A program made the position numbers and the translations under genes. From contig CAZYVH010000011.1 of NCBI GenBank assembly GCA_964650905.1, forward strand, positions 1 to 51,443: DNA of 51,443 bases, in the 5' to 3' direction. Numbering within the stretch: the stretch's first letter is position 1; each line of letters starts with the position of its first letter. The notes below the pieces were generated by a model that was given only the letters and a program-made list of their open reading frames with translations, searched no databases and was not told where the DNA came from. Source of the stretch: SZUA-36 sp964650905. GTDB lineage: Bacteria; Pseudomonadota; Gammaproteobacteria; Xanthomonadales; SZUA-36. This document shows positions 35,067 through 43,549 of the stretch, piece after piece.

Positions 35067-36034
35067 TGCAGACCAATATGCCATTGCTGGAGGTCAAGGA
35101 CCTGTCACTGAATTTTAAAAGCGGGTTGGTAGCCATTGACCGGGTCAGTTTCAGTATCCCGGCTGGCAGAACCCTTGGCCTGATAGGCGCTTCGGGTGCA
35201 GGCAAAAGCAGTATTGCACGCGCCGTCATGCGTCTGATCGAACCCGAAATGGGTGAAATCCACTACAAAGGCCAGAATATTTTTGACCTGACAAAGCGTC
35301 AAATGAGGACTGTCAGACAACATATGCAGATTATTTTCCAGGACCCCTCAGCATCGCTAAGCCCCCGGCGAACCATTGCGCAGACTTTGCTTGAGCCACT
35401 CAGACATTTTTCTATCGGCACACCCGTTGAGCGCTTATACAAAGTCACCAAAGCCTTGCATACCGTCGGGCTGGCAGATGATGTTCTGCATCGTTATCCC
35501 CACCAGTTTTCCAGCGGCCAACAACAACGTCTTGCAATCGCCAGAGCCCTCATGACAGAGCCGGATTTGCTGATTGCCGATGAAGCCGTTGCAGCACTCG
35601 ATGTCTCCGTGCAAGCTCAAATCCTGCAGTTGTTGCAACATCTGCAGCACGGGCATGGCATTGCCCTGTTGTTCATATCACACGACCTGGCAGTCGTCCG
35701 GCAAATTGCCGATGAAGTCACCGTCATGTACCAGGGGCAAATTCTCGAACAGGCGCCTGCAGATGTGTTTTTCAATGAGCCCTGTCATCCCTACAGTAAA
35801 ACGCTGCTGCGATTTTCTGAGGGCTGCGACGATTCTCAGTCTGCCGTAGAATTTGGCCGGGTAAAGCGTGGCAACACTGGGGACAATCCTGGTCCAGCGT
35901 GTGTTTACGCCGGAATCTGTGCGGAAAAATTAACCCTGTGTGAAACTGCTGAACCGCCGGTTTATGACGTTCGTGTCAATAAGCTCCCCACTGACCACAC
36001 ACATTGCGTAAAATGTCATCTTTATGGCGTGTAA
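35066..36034 (+). CDS. Peptide ABC transporter ATPase (DppF/OppF type)
   Basis: 322 residues from ATG 35066, overlapping the previous stop (TAATG). Walker A GASGAGKS; the signature is FSSGQQQRLAIARAL; Walker B reads LLIADEAVAALDVS, so the usual Pro after DE is Ala and the first signature residues deviate from LSGG. The catalytic Glu is kept. It ends with the family's cysteine-containing tail (ACVYAGICAEKLTLC and HCVKCHLYGV). An upstream open frame from 34958 lies inside the previous gene and is not used. Confidence 0.92.
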   Translation: MQTNMPLLEVKDLSLNFKSGLVAIDRVSFSIPAGRTLGLIGASGAGKSSIARAVMRLIEPEMGEIHYKGQNIFDLTKRQMRTVRQHMQIIFQDPSASLSPRRTIAQTLLEPLRHFSIGTPVERLYKVTKALHTVGLADDVLHRYPHQFSSGQQQRLAIARALMTEPDLLIADEAVAALDVSVQAQILQLLQHLQHGHGIALLFISHDLAVVRQIADEVTVMYQGQILEQAPADVFFNEPCHPYSKTLLRFSEGCDDSQSAVEFGRVKRGNTGDNPGPACVYAGICAEKLTLCETAEPPVYDVRVNKLPTDHTHCVKCHLYGV

Positions 36035-36046
36035 TCGGAAATTATT

Positions 36047-36514
36047 ATGAACATCAAGCAGTGCCTTTTGGCAGGACTTTTTTTACTGACCATTACACTA
36101 TGCCTGGCCTGTAGCTCCAAGATAGTGCGCGGCCAGGCACCCATCATACGTGTCAGTGAACTCAGTCATGGGAATGGGGAAATAAGCCTGCAACTGAATA
36201 TTCGGAACCTCAATGGGGTAGCGCTTGACATCCAGGCAATTGATTTCAGATTGTCGGTCGATGAACAGGTACTGATCGACTACCAGGGGCCATCCAGCAC
36301 GAATATCACGGCCAATGGCACGGAAGTCCGGGAAATCAGCGTACCGGAAAATGAGGCTGCCGGCGCGTTGCTTGACCAGTTGCAAAAAGGTGAGTTCAAG
36401 AGCCTGCCATATGCACTGAAGGGCAAGGTAAACACAACGGGGGATGGCAGCCTGCGATTTAACAATGAAGGTCACATCTACCCCGTACCCGGACGACCCG
36501 GACATTTTCGCTAA
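36047..36514 (+). CDS. LEA14-like (WHy domain) lipoprotein
   Basis: 155 residues. Lipobox LCLAC (Cys22). The body IRVSELSHGNGEISLQLNIRNLNGVALDIQAIDFRLSVDEQVL followed by ITANGTEVREISVP is the WHy/LEA type 2 fold, seen in desiccation-related plant proteins and in bacterial lipoproteins of unknown role. It is 12 bases after the ABC operon and overlaps the next gene (TAATG at 36512-36516), linking transport genes to a string of small genes. Confidence 0.75.
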   Translation: MNIKQCLLAGLFLLTITLCLACSSKIVRGQAPIIRVSELSHGNGEISLQLNIRNLNGVALDIQAIDFRLSVDEQVLIDYQGPSSTNITANGTEVREISVPENEAAGALLDQLQKGEFKSLPYALKGKVNTTGDGSLRFNNEGHIYPVPGRPGHFR

Positions 36515-37068
36515 TGCTTTTGAGTTTTGATCTCAGCGATTCCGACCTGGATCGTTTACATGCCATTTTGCAAAGCGCCAGCGCCAGAGCTTTGGACCTT
36601 ACACGTGATGAAATCCTGGTCAACGCTCAGAATCGATTGATGCAGGTCAAAGGGTCTGACGCACCGGATTTCATTTGCGTGCCCATGGCACAGATTGAAT
36701 TCCTGATCAGTATGCTTACAGATGAGGACTGGGGGCTTGTACAAGACGATGCCAGACGTGTGCTGGCTGCGCTGGCTTATTTCTCTGAACCAGAAGACCT
36801 GATCCCGGACGGGACACCCACATTCGGATACCTCGACGATGCCATCATGGTCGAGATCGTTTGCAAAGAACTTGAACACGAGATCCAGGCCTATCACGAT
36901 TTCGTTGCATACCGCAGCGCCGGTAGCGGTCACCGGGACGCCAACAGTGTGCCGTTGCAGCGTGCGGACTGGCTGGAGGAACGCCGCCAGCAATTGCATG
37001 CGCGTATGCGGCGCATGCGCGAGAACGCCAGTGGCAAGGAATCCAAGTCACCTTTTTCCCTACTTTAA
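36514..37068 (+). CDS. DUF1232 (YkvA-like) domain protein
   Basis: 184 residues, no signal peptide. The centre (DDARRVLAALAYFSEPEDLIPDGTPTFGYLDDAIMVEIV, about residues 75-113) matches the DUF1232 core, where most members read YLxxPxDLIPDxIPxLGxLDDAxVL. The C-terminal part is charged and helical (LEERRQQLHARMRRMRENASG). The function is unknown. It overlaps both neighbours (start in the LEA-like stop, stop in the next ATG). Confidence 0.7.
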   Translation: MLLSFDLSDSDLDRLHAILQSASARALDLTRDEILVNAQNRLMQVKGSDAPDFICVPMAQIEFLISMLTDEDWGLVQDDARRVLAALAYFSEPEDLIPDGTPTFGYLDDAIMVEIVCKELEHEIQAYHDFVAYRSAGSGHRDANSVPLQRADWLEERRQQLHARMRRMRENASGKESKSPFSLL

Positions 37069-38216
37069 TGACGGCGATCAAACACCAGTATATCCTGGTC
37101 GGCCTGGAGATTGACCCGACCGGATACCCGCAGGAAAGTCAAAAACGCCCGCGCCTGCTGGATCGTGTTGCCGCAGAACAGGTACTGGCCCTGATTGCCG
37201 ATGAGTTGGCCGGTATGCTGGCGGAAATCAAGCAGTGCGCCCTGACCATGGCCGGCGCGCTGTTTGACCAGGCCCAAATACTGCGTCCGGGTCTGCCGGT
37301 TTACGCTGCGCTGGAGACATGGCAGCGCACGAGCAACCCCGGCGGGAAGTTTCAGCCACGTTTACTGAGTATTGGCGCCAGCGCAGGACGTATGCCTAAT
37401 CCATTGGTGCAACCTGAGACGGACACTTCGCCGGGTGCGTTACTTGTTTTACCCATCCTCATGAGCGGACCGGCGAATGTCGTAGCGAAGCTGATCGGGG
37501 CAATGGAACAGTTATTCCTCGAACGTGGTGAACTTGCCTCACCTGCCTGTCGTCACCTCGCGTCGGATTTTCACATCAGCCTGAATCATGCCAGGTTCAT
37601 GACTATCACCGACCTGAACGCATTGCTGCGGTTGCAGTTGGAGCTATTTGGTTTTCTGCCGCTATGGGAACTACTGGATACGGCCATTAACCAACCGGGA
37701 CAAGCACGGTCAGTCACGAGTGCGGAGAATCTGAAATTTGCGTGGCGCGAAAACGCAGTGCACAGCTCTTTTGAGACTTTCGACTGGTGGGCAGCCCATG
37801 GTGGCGGCAAGAACAGATCAGCAAAGGACCAGCAATTGCAAGTAGCCTATGCAGACTGGACGCGTGAATACCGGCAATATATCACTATGCTGGCCGGCCA
37901 CGGGATCACGGTCAAACAACACCTTGCCGGCCATGGCGATGTGGATTTGAACGATACTTTTTTGCTCGAAGAGTCCACCATGGAACCCGGCAAGACCAGC
38001 GCAGCGATTACCGAACACAGTATGGGTGACCTTGGCACGCTGGCAATCACGGTCGTTGATGGTGGACGGCAAATGAATTTCTATCCCCTCAGAGCCAACG
38101 GCCTCACCGACTTGCAGGACTATATACGGGCACAGGGCTGGGCAGGTCATAGCGCATTTCCAGGTCATCTGTGTGTGGATGAAGAAACACGCAGGTTGAT
38201 AGCAGATACGCTATAA
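37068..38216 (+). CDS. Conserved-context protein of unknown function, 382 residues
   Basis: I do not recognise any family. 382 residues, no signal peptide or membrane helix, so probably cytosolic. It has a mixed alpha/beta composition: a helical N-terminal third (LDRVAAEQVLALIADELAGMLAEIKQC), a middle with ALLVLPILMSGPANVVAKLIGAMEQLFLERGE, a Trp-rich stretch SSFETFDWWAAHGGGKN and a C-terminal domain with DTFLLEEST and GDLGTLAITVVDGG. Its ATG lies in the stop of the DUF1232 gene (TAATG), and the SET-domain gene follows after 7 bases, so it belongs to the same operon. Confidence 0.75.
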   Translation: MTAIKHQYILVGLEIDPTGYPQESQKRPRLLDRVAAEQVLALIADELAGMLAEIKQCALTMAGALFDQAQILRPGLPVYAALETWQRTSNPGGKFQPRLLSIGASAGRMPNPLVQPETDTSPGALLVLPILMSGPANVVAKLIGAMEQLFLERGELASPACRHLASDFHISLNHARFMTITDLNALLRLQLELFGFLPLWELLDTAINQPGQARSVTSAENLKFAWRENAVHSSFETFDWWAAHGGGKNRSAKDQQLQVAYADWTREYRQYITMLAGHGITVKQHLAGHGDVDLNDTFLLEESTMEPGKTSAAITEHSMGDLGTLAITVVDGGRQMNFYPLRANGLTDLQDYIRAQGWAGHSAFPGHLCVDEETRRLIADTL

Positions 38217-38223
38217 GGTCTGC

Positions 38224-38568
38224 ATGACACAGTACACGAACAATCCTTTTGTATTTGTCGATGAATCAAACATCCATGGCCGCGGACTATTTGCCCGGAT
38301 GAATATCCGACAGGGCACACTGATCGGGTATTATGCCGGGCCACAAACCCGCCAAAACGGTATGCACGTGTTATGGGTTGAAGCTGAGGGTGAAGATGAG
38401 TGGCTCGGCTATGACGGCTGCAATGAACTACGCTTTATGAACCATGCCGACCACCCCAATGGTGAAATGGAGGGGCTGGATCTGTACGCCTTGCGCGATA
38501 TACAAAAAGGAGAAGAAATCACGATTAATTACGGTGAAGCTTTTGCCCGCGAGGTAAATGGGTCTTGA
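38224..38568 (+). CDS. Minimal SET-domain protein
   Basis: 114 residues that are almost only a SET domain. Motifs in order: FVDESNIHGRGLFARMNIRQGTLIGYYAG (SAM-binding GRGLFA), NELRFMNHADHPN (the NHS/C-type pseudoknot motif) and LYALRDIQKGEEITINYG with the catalytic Tyr. SET domains methylate lysines; bacterial stand-alone versions are known, with few known targets. It lacks the pre- and post-SET zinc-binding parts. Placed at the end of a run of small coupled genes; substrate unknown. Confidence 0.88.
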   Translation: MTQYTNNPFVFVDESNIHGRGLFARMNIRQGTLIGYYAGPQTRQNGMHVLWVEAEGEDEWLGYDGCNELRFMNHADHPNGEMEGLDLYALRDIQKGEEITINYGEAFAREVNGS

Positions 38569-38628
38569 TTGCAATTGAAATACACCCCATGTAATGCCCC
38601 ATCCTGATAAAAACCGGAACCCTTAAAC

Positions 38629-39561
38629 ATGACCCTGAATGACTCCACCCGCGAAAAAATTGAAAACATCCTGGAAAAAGACCGCGTGGTTCTTTTTATG
38701 AAAGGCACACGACAGACGCCGATGTGTGGCTTTTCATCGAAGACTGCCGGGCTGCTTGATTCCGTACTGGAAGACTACGCCAGCGTGGACGTATTACAGG
38801 ATCAGGAGATACGTGAAGGCATCAAGGTCTTTGGTAACTGGCCAACAATTCCACAACTTTACATTGACCGCGAACTGGTGGGTGGCTGCGACATCATCTC
38901 GGCCATGTTCAATAATGGTGAATTGCACGAAATGCTGGGATTACCGGTGCCTGACCGCACACCACCTGAGGTGACCATCACCGATAAGGCGGCAGAGAAA
39001 ATACTCGCAGCCATGGATGCGCACGAAGATATCGGTCTGCATTTTGCCGTGGATGCTGGCTGGCAGTCGCAATTCAACCTGGCGCCGGCCCAGGGCAATG
39101 AAATCAAGGTGGAAGCCAATGGCATTACCTTGTTATTTGATCTGGCGTCCGCGCAGCGTGCACGTGGCGCGGTCATAGACTGGGTGGAAAGCGTGCAGGG
39201 CGAAGGCCTGACCATCAGCTTGCCCCAGGCACCACAACCGGTACACCAGATGAGCGTCACCGAATTGAAGCAACGTCTGGACGACGTCAGCGTGATACTC
39301 ATCGACGTACGCGGCAAAGATGAACGTGCGCTCGCATCTGTGGATGCAGCCCGCAGCATGGATGGCGATACCATGCACGAGATTGAGGCCATGCCAAAAG
39401 ACACGACGCTGGCGTTTATTTGTCATATGGGACAACGTAGCCAGGTCGCCGCAGAACACTTTCGCAAGTTAGGCTTTAGCAATGTCAGCAACGTCGCCGG
39501 AGGCATCGATGCCTGGTCACAGCAGATCGATGCATCGGTGCCGCGTTACAAAGGCTCATAA
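38629..39561 (+). CDS. Monothiol glutaredoxin - A-type-like - rhodanese fusion
   Basis: 310 residues in three parts. Residues 1-105 are a Grx4/GrxD-type monothiol glutaredoxin (MKGTRQTPMCGFSS, C33-G-F-S; NWPTIPQLYIDRELVGGCD), which binds a [2Fe-2S] cluster with glutathione. Residues about 113-198 (VTITDKAAEKILAAMDAHEDIGLHFAV) look like an IscA/HesB fold but contain none of the usual cysteines. Residues about 207-305 are a rhodanese domain with active-site Cys265 in ICHMGQRS. The whole protein has only Cys33, Cys87 and Cys265. It likely works in iron-sulfur or sulfane-sulfur handling. It is convergent with xthA, stops abutting. Confidence 0.88.
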   Translation: MTLNDSTREKIENILEKDRVVLFMKGTRQTPMCGFSSKTAGLLDSVLEDYASVDVLQDQEIREGIKVFGNWPTIPQLYIDRELVGGCDIISAMFNNGELHEMLGLPVPDRTPPEVTITDKAAEKILAAMDAHEDIGLHFAVDAGWQSQFNLAPAQGNEIKVEANGITLLFDLASAQRARGAVIDWVESVQGEGLTISLPQAPQPVHQMSVTELKQRLDDVSVILIDVRGKDERALASVDAARSMDGDTMHEIEAMPKDTTLAFICHMGQRSQVAAEHFRKLGFSNVSNVAGGIDAWSQQIDASVPRYKGS

Positions 39562-40326
39562 CTCAAATTCAGCAACAACCGGGGTGTGGTCTGAGGGGCG
39601 CTCCTGACGGCGCGGTTCCTTGTCTATGTAAGCCGCACTGCATACTTTTGCCAGCGCTGACGAGGCCAGGATCAGGTCAATACGCAGACCCCTGTTTCGT
39701 CTGAACGCCGCCATACGGTAATCCCACCAGCTCCAGCTTTTCTCAGGCTGTTCAAAAATCCTGAACGTGTCTGTGAGACCCAGTTTTAGCAGGGCCTGCA
39801 AAGCAGCTCTTTCCGGCTCGCTGCACAGAATCCGGTCACGCCAGGCATCGGGGTCATAGACATCACTGTCGTGCGGCGCAATATTGAAATCACCCAACAC
39901 AATGACTCTGTCAAAACGTTGCAATTCTTTCCCGATCCAATGTCTGACCTGCTCCAGCCAGTGCAGTTTGTACGCATACTTGTCGCAACCAACCTCCTTG
40001 CCATTAACCACGTACAGATTAATGACACGGATGCCGGCGATGGTCGCTGCCAATATACGTCGTTGAGGGTCATCCAGCCCGTCGATGTCCGTTACTACCT
40101 CAGTCGCCGCTTCACGGCTTAATATTGCAACACCGTTATAGGTTTTCTGACCGGAAAACACGCTTTCATAACCCTCCGTTCCTAATGCTTCAACCGGAAA
40201 GCGATCATCACTTAGCTTGGTCTCCTGCAAGGCGAGGATATCCGGGCAGGCAGTGCCACACCATGCCAGTACATGGGGAAGACGAACATTCAGCGAATTG
40301 ACGTTCCATGAAGCGATTTTAAGCAA
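39556..40326 (-). CDS. xthA: Exodeoxyribonuclease III
   Basis: 256 residues from TTG 40326, preceded by GGGGG; a longer frame to 40389 lacks support, since XthA proteins begin with MLKIASWNVNSL-like residues. The exonuclease-endonuclease-phosphatase fold has ALQETKL (metal-binding Glu), VINLYVVNG, IVLGDFNIAPHD, RIDLILAS and ERPSDHTPVVAEF (catalytic Asp-His). It repairs abasic sites and 3' blocking groups in DNA. It is divergent from dgkA with about 100 bases between. Confidence 0.93.
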   Translation of the reverse strand: MLKIASWNVNSLNVRLPHVLAWCGTACPDILALQETKLSDDRFPVEALGTEGYESVFSGQKTYNGVAILSREAATEVVTDIDGLDDPQRRILAATIAGIRVINLYVVNGKEVGCDKYAYKLHWLEQVRHWIGKELQRFDRVIVLGDFNIAPHDSDVYDPDAWRDRILCSEPERAALQALLKLGLTDTFRIFEQPEKSWSWWDYRMAAFRRNRGLRIDLILASSALAKVCSAAYIDKEPRRQERPSDHTPVVAEFEL

Positions 40327-40432
40327 AATAACCCCCGCAATGGTGAAATTTAGCGTCCTCTGATTGTTGTTAGCGGTCGCCTTGCGCATAATACCACTTC
40401 ATGACAGCAACCCGATTTTGGATAAAATAAAA

Positions 40433-40804
40433 ATGAAGCCAGGACCCAAGGGCCCCAGCAGGCTCAGGAAGGCAACCCGGAATTCGTTCAGGGGTATACA
40501 CGATGCGTGGCAACAGGAGCAGGCTTTTCGGTACGATGTCAGTATTTCTCTCGTATTGTTGTGCCTCTCATTCTGGCTGGCACAAACACTCGCTGAATGG
40601 CTGATGCTGATCATGCCCCTGATTCTGCTACTCATTACAGAGCTCTTAAACAGCGCGATCGAAAACATCGTGGACAGGATAGGCATGGAGCGGCACACGC
40701 TATCAGGCCGGGCCAAGGACATGGGTTCTGCCGCGGTCATGTTCTGTCTGGTGTTAATTGCCATCATATGGCTGGGTATGGCCTGGAACCGATTCTATGC
40801 GTAA
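40433..40804 (+). CDS. dgkA: Diacylglycerol kinase
   Basis: 123 residues from ATG 40433 (E. coli DgkA 122). Three membrane helices, with an amphipathic start SRLRKATRNSFRGIHDAWQQEQAFRYD. The catalytic stretch LLITELLNSAIENIVDRIG and the GRAKDMGSAAVMF loop carry the conserved Glu, Asn and Asp. It phosphorylates diacylglycerol released by glucan and lipopolysaccharide modification, returning it to phospholipid synthesis. The next gene overlaps its end by 8 bases, so it is likely the first gene of a three-gene operon. Confidence 0.95.
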   Translation: MKPGPKGPSRLRKATRNSFRGIHDAWQQEQAFRYDVSISLVLLCLSFWLAQTLAEWLMLIMPLILLLITELLNSAIENIVDRIGMERHTLSGRAKDMGSAAVMFCLVLIAIIWLGMAWNRFYA

Positions 40805-41057
40805 CCAACTTATTGCTTTTATTTCACTGTCTGTGATGATCTTGTTGCTGACGGCTTGTGCGGCATCGGACAAACCCGGTTCAACCGTTTCCGGGTGCAA
40901 GCTGACACCACCCACTCAACCGGTTGCCTGTACCATGCAATATGACCCGGTCTGTGGTTGTGATGGTAAGACCTACTCTAATGCGTGTACCGCCAGAAGC
41001 GCCGGGGTTGGGCACAGCACAAGCGGTGCCTGCCAAAACAAGGACTCCATGAAATGA
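40797..41057 (+). CDS. Kazal-type protease-inhibitor lipoprotein
   Basis: 86 residues from ATG 40797, overlapping the end of dgkA. Signal peptide with lipobox LLTAC (Cys21), then one Kazal domain: Cys34, Cys45, Cys53, Cys55, Cys64 and Cys79, with the hallmark PVCGCDGKTYSNACTARSAG. Kazal domains are small serine-protease inhibitors, better known from animals. Bacterial lipoprotein versions exist with unproven targets. In the envelope it could protect against secreted proteases of predators or hosts, or restrain an own protease; both are guesses. Confidence 0.87.
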   Translation: MRNQLIAFISLSVMILLLTACAASDKPGSTVSGCKLTPPTQPVACTMQYDPVCGCDGKTYSNACTARSAGVGHSTSGACQNKDSMK

Positions 41058-41485
41058 TGAACACGAGCGTAATACCGCGAACCGTAATGATGGTTTCACT
41101 GGCGTGTCTGCTTGCAGCTTGCCCGCAAACCCGGAATAAGCAGGGCCTGCCAAATATCCTGGAAAAATATGAAATCACGGTACGCTGGGCCCAATGGGAT
41201 GCGGTACTTGATTTCATTGCGCCAGAGTACCTGTCGGAACACCCCGTCAGCCGTCTTGAAATGGATCGCCTGAGGCTATTCAGGGTAACCCAGTACGTGG
41301 TCCGTTCATCCATGCCGGTCGATAATGGCAAGGGGCTTGTACAGGAAGTGGAAATCCACATGTTCAACAAAACCCAGGCGCGTGAACGCACCATTTTCCA
41401 TAAGCAATACTGGAAATTTGATGAGAAACGCAAGACCTGGTTGCTGTACTCCGGGCTGCCGGACCCGACCCGGAGAGATTACTGA
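41054..41485 (+). CDS. Small lipoprotein of unknown function
   Basis: 143 residues from ATG 41054, which overlaps the Kazal gene stop (ATGA). Signal peptide with LLAAC (Cys23). The rest is a charged, helical-to-strand domain (NILEKYEITVRWAQWDAVLDFI, VEIHMFNKTQARERTIFHKQYWKFDE) that looks like an NTF2-like or DUF4440-like small fold but lacks a motif I can name. It is coupled to the Kazal lipoprotein and to dgkA, suggesting an envelope role. Confidence 0.75.
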   Translation: MMNTSVIPRTVMMVSLACLLAACPQTRNKQGLPNILEKYEITVRWAQWDAVLDFIAPEYLSEHPVSRLEMDRLRLFRVTQYVVRSSMPVDNGKGLVQEVEIHMFNKTQARERTIFHKQYWKFDEKRKTWLLYSGLPDPTRRDY

Positions 41486-43329
41486 ATATCACACAAACAG
41501 TGGGCAATAAGCGTAAATTTTCCTTCGCTGGCGGCAATAAAACGTAAATCATCCAGCATGTTTTTCAGCCAGGAAGTCGGTAAACGTACCGGCATGCTGA
41601 CCGATAGATTCAGTTTTGAGATTGCACCCGTCATAAAGTCCGAGAAAAACTCATCCAGCGCCGAGCGCTTCGGTTCAACCCAGTCAAGCTGATAGTTGTC
41701 ACCCATACCGGCGATGCGCGCGGCGGCTTTGATGGCATCCTGGAAAGTGCCGGTCTTATCCACCAGGTGGTGCTCCATGGCTTGTTGACCGCTCCACACG
41801 CGTCCCTGTGCCACGGCGTCAACCTCGGCCAGTGTTTCAATGCCACGTGCCGTTTTAACCAGGTTCAGAAACTGTCTGTATACGCGTTCAGTGCTGGCCT
41901 GGAGTATACGCGCCATGGCTGGATCAAGGGGCCGGTCCAGCCTGATTTTACCGGCGATGTCAGTGGTGCCGAAACCATCGGTATGCACACCCATTTTAGC
42001 GAGCGTACCGGAAAATGTCGGTAACATACCAAACACGCCAATCGAGCCGGTAATGGTCGCGGGACTGGCCCAGACCTCGTCGGCTGCCATGGCAATCAGG
42101 TAGCCACCCGAGGCTGCTACATTGCCCATGGACACGACCACTTTTTTACCAGCCTCGCGGACCTGTTGGATTTCCTGAAGTATGGCCTGGGCCGCATAGG
42201 CATCACCACCCGGGCTGTTAACACGTAAAACGAGTGCCGCCACGTCGTCATCGCGGGCGACACGACGTAATTGTTCGGCGGTTGAAATAGAACCGACCCA
42301 GCCTACGGGTTGCCGGCCGTTGACAATTTCACCTTCGGCGATCACAACGGCGATGTGTTTTGCAGAGCTGTGACCCACATGTTTCTTGGTCAGATCCAGG
42401 TAGTCCTGCATATCAACCGCGCGGTAGCTGTCACCTGCCTGATCGGGAGTGCCACGTCGGGCCAGTTCCTGGCGAGCTTCAGGCGCTGTCATCAGACGAT
42501 CCACCAGGCCGAGCTCCAGGGCGTATTGTGCAAAATCCCCGTCAACGGCCTTGATCCGGTCAGGCAGATCATTGATGGCAGTCTGCAGCGACTCGAACAT
42601 TATGCCACGATGTCTGGACACCCCCTCCAGGTATTGTTGCCACAAACTGCCAAGCCAGTATTTTCCTGCTTGCCTCGCCGCTGGCGACATATCATCACGA
42701 ATAAAGGGTTCCATGGCCGACTTGTATTTGCCCACCCGAAACAGGTTGATTTCCACCGCTAGTTTTTCCAGTCCTTCACGGTAAAAATGTCGATAACTTG
42801 AGTAACCGTCTATCCAGATGACGCCATTGGGGTTGAGCCAGATCTCATCGGCCAGAGATGCCAGGTAGTACTGGTTCTGGGTGAAATTTTCCGCCAGACC
42901 AATGACAGGTTTACCGGTGGACCTGAAAGCATCAACCGCATTCTCAACATCTTTCAAGGCCGCCAGACCAATGCCCCACATATAGTTGGGATCAATGACA
43001 AGTTGGCTAATATCACTGTCACCTGCTGCGCGGTGTATGGCTTCCAGCATATCCCGCAAACGCGTTTCGCTGCGGTCCTGACCGGTCGCCTCCTGCAGGG
43101 CGCGATCCAGAGGTGTGGAGGTATATTGCTCAACCACATTGCCGTAAGGGCGTATGACCAGCGTTGTATCCGGTTTCAGCCTGAAGGACTGAGGTGGTTG
43201 CAAAACGGCAACATAAAAGGCATAAATCAGCAGTAAAAAAAGCAGGTTAAGGAAAACCTTCCGGCTGGTGTTGATAAAATGCCAGGTGCCAAGTAAAACC
43301 CTGCCAGGAAAAGAACGTTCATCGCCCAT
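41479..43329 (-). CDS. sppA: Signal peptide peptidase SppA, 67-kDa type
   Basis: 616 residues from ATG 43329 (E. coli SppA 618); the open frame runs to 43437 but that part has no SppA similarity. One N-terminal membrane helix (VFLNLLFLLLIYAFYVAVL), then two tandem S49 protease halves. The general-base Lys region is VGKYKSAMEPF and the nucleophile Ser is in VAASGGYLIAMAADEVWA. It degrades cleaved signal peptides in the inner membrane. It is convergent with the small lipoprotein gene (overlapping ends). Confidence 0.93.
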   Translation of the reverse strand: MGDERSFPGRVLLGTWHFINTSRKVFLNLLFLLLIYAFYVAVLQPPQSFRLKPDTTLVIRPYGNVVEQYTSTPLDRALQEATGQDRSETRLRDMLEAIHRAAGDSDISQLVIDPNYMWGIGLAALKDVENAVDAFRSTGKPVIGLAENFTQNQYYLASLADEIWLNPNGVIWIDGYSSYRHFYREGLEKLAVEINLFRVGKYKSAMEPFIRDDMSPAARQAGKYWLGSLWQQYLEGVSRHRGIMFESLQTAINDLPDRIKAVDGDFAQYALELGLVDRLMTAPEARQELARRGTPDQAGDSYRAVDMQDYLDLTKKHVGHSSAKHIAVVIAEGEIVNGRQPVGWVGSISTAEQLRRVARDDDVAALVLRVNSPGGDAYAAQAILQEIQQVREAGKKVVVSMGNVAASGGYLIAMAADEVWASPATITGSIGVFGMLPTFSGTLAKMGVHTDGFGTTDIAGKIRLDRPLDPAMARILQASTERVYRQFLNLVKTARGIETLAEVDAVAQGRVWSGQQAMEHHLVDKTGTFQDAIKAAARIAGMGDNYQLDWVEPKRSALDEFFSDFMTGAISKLNLSVSMPVRLPTSWLKNMLDDLRFIAASEGKFTLIAHCLCDIQ

Positions 43330-43492
43330 GGTACAGCCCAAATAATAACTGTGGCTATTGTATGGACAGCGGCCGTCAAGCACAATCCGTCGAAGGTCAC
43401 GGTCACCAACTGTTTGCCAATCCGACCATCCCATCACCCAATCATGCGCTTAGTTTTATCTCAATAGTTTGTTTCCAAATGATTTTCTTATT

Positions 43493-43508
43493 TGGCATGA
43501 ATTCTGCA
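43493..43508 (+). promoter_or_regulatory. Sigma-54 promoter of the psp gene
   Basis: TGGCATGAATTCTGCA matches the -24/-12 consensus TGGCACG-N4-TTGCA with the invariant GG and GC at exactly the right spacing (two mismatches elsewhere). Transcription would begin near 43519, 31 bases before pspA. Sigma-54 control with PspF is the norm for pspA; no pspF is in the window. Confidence 0.75.
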
Positions 43509-43549
43509 TCTTCAAATGCGTCGCTAACACCTTGAAGGAGCTATCCACC

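Noticed and set aside
36490..36505. Copy of the left-edge inverted-repeat end (ACCCGGACATTT)
   Set aside because: It lies in the coding end of the LEA14-like gene and matches only 12 bases, so it is chance.
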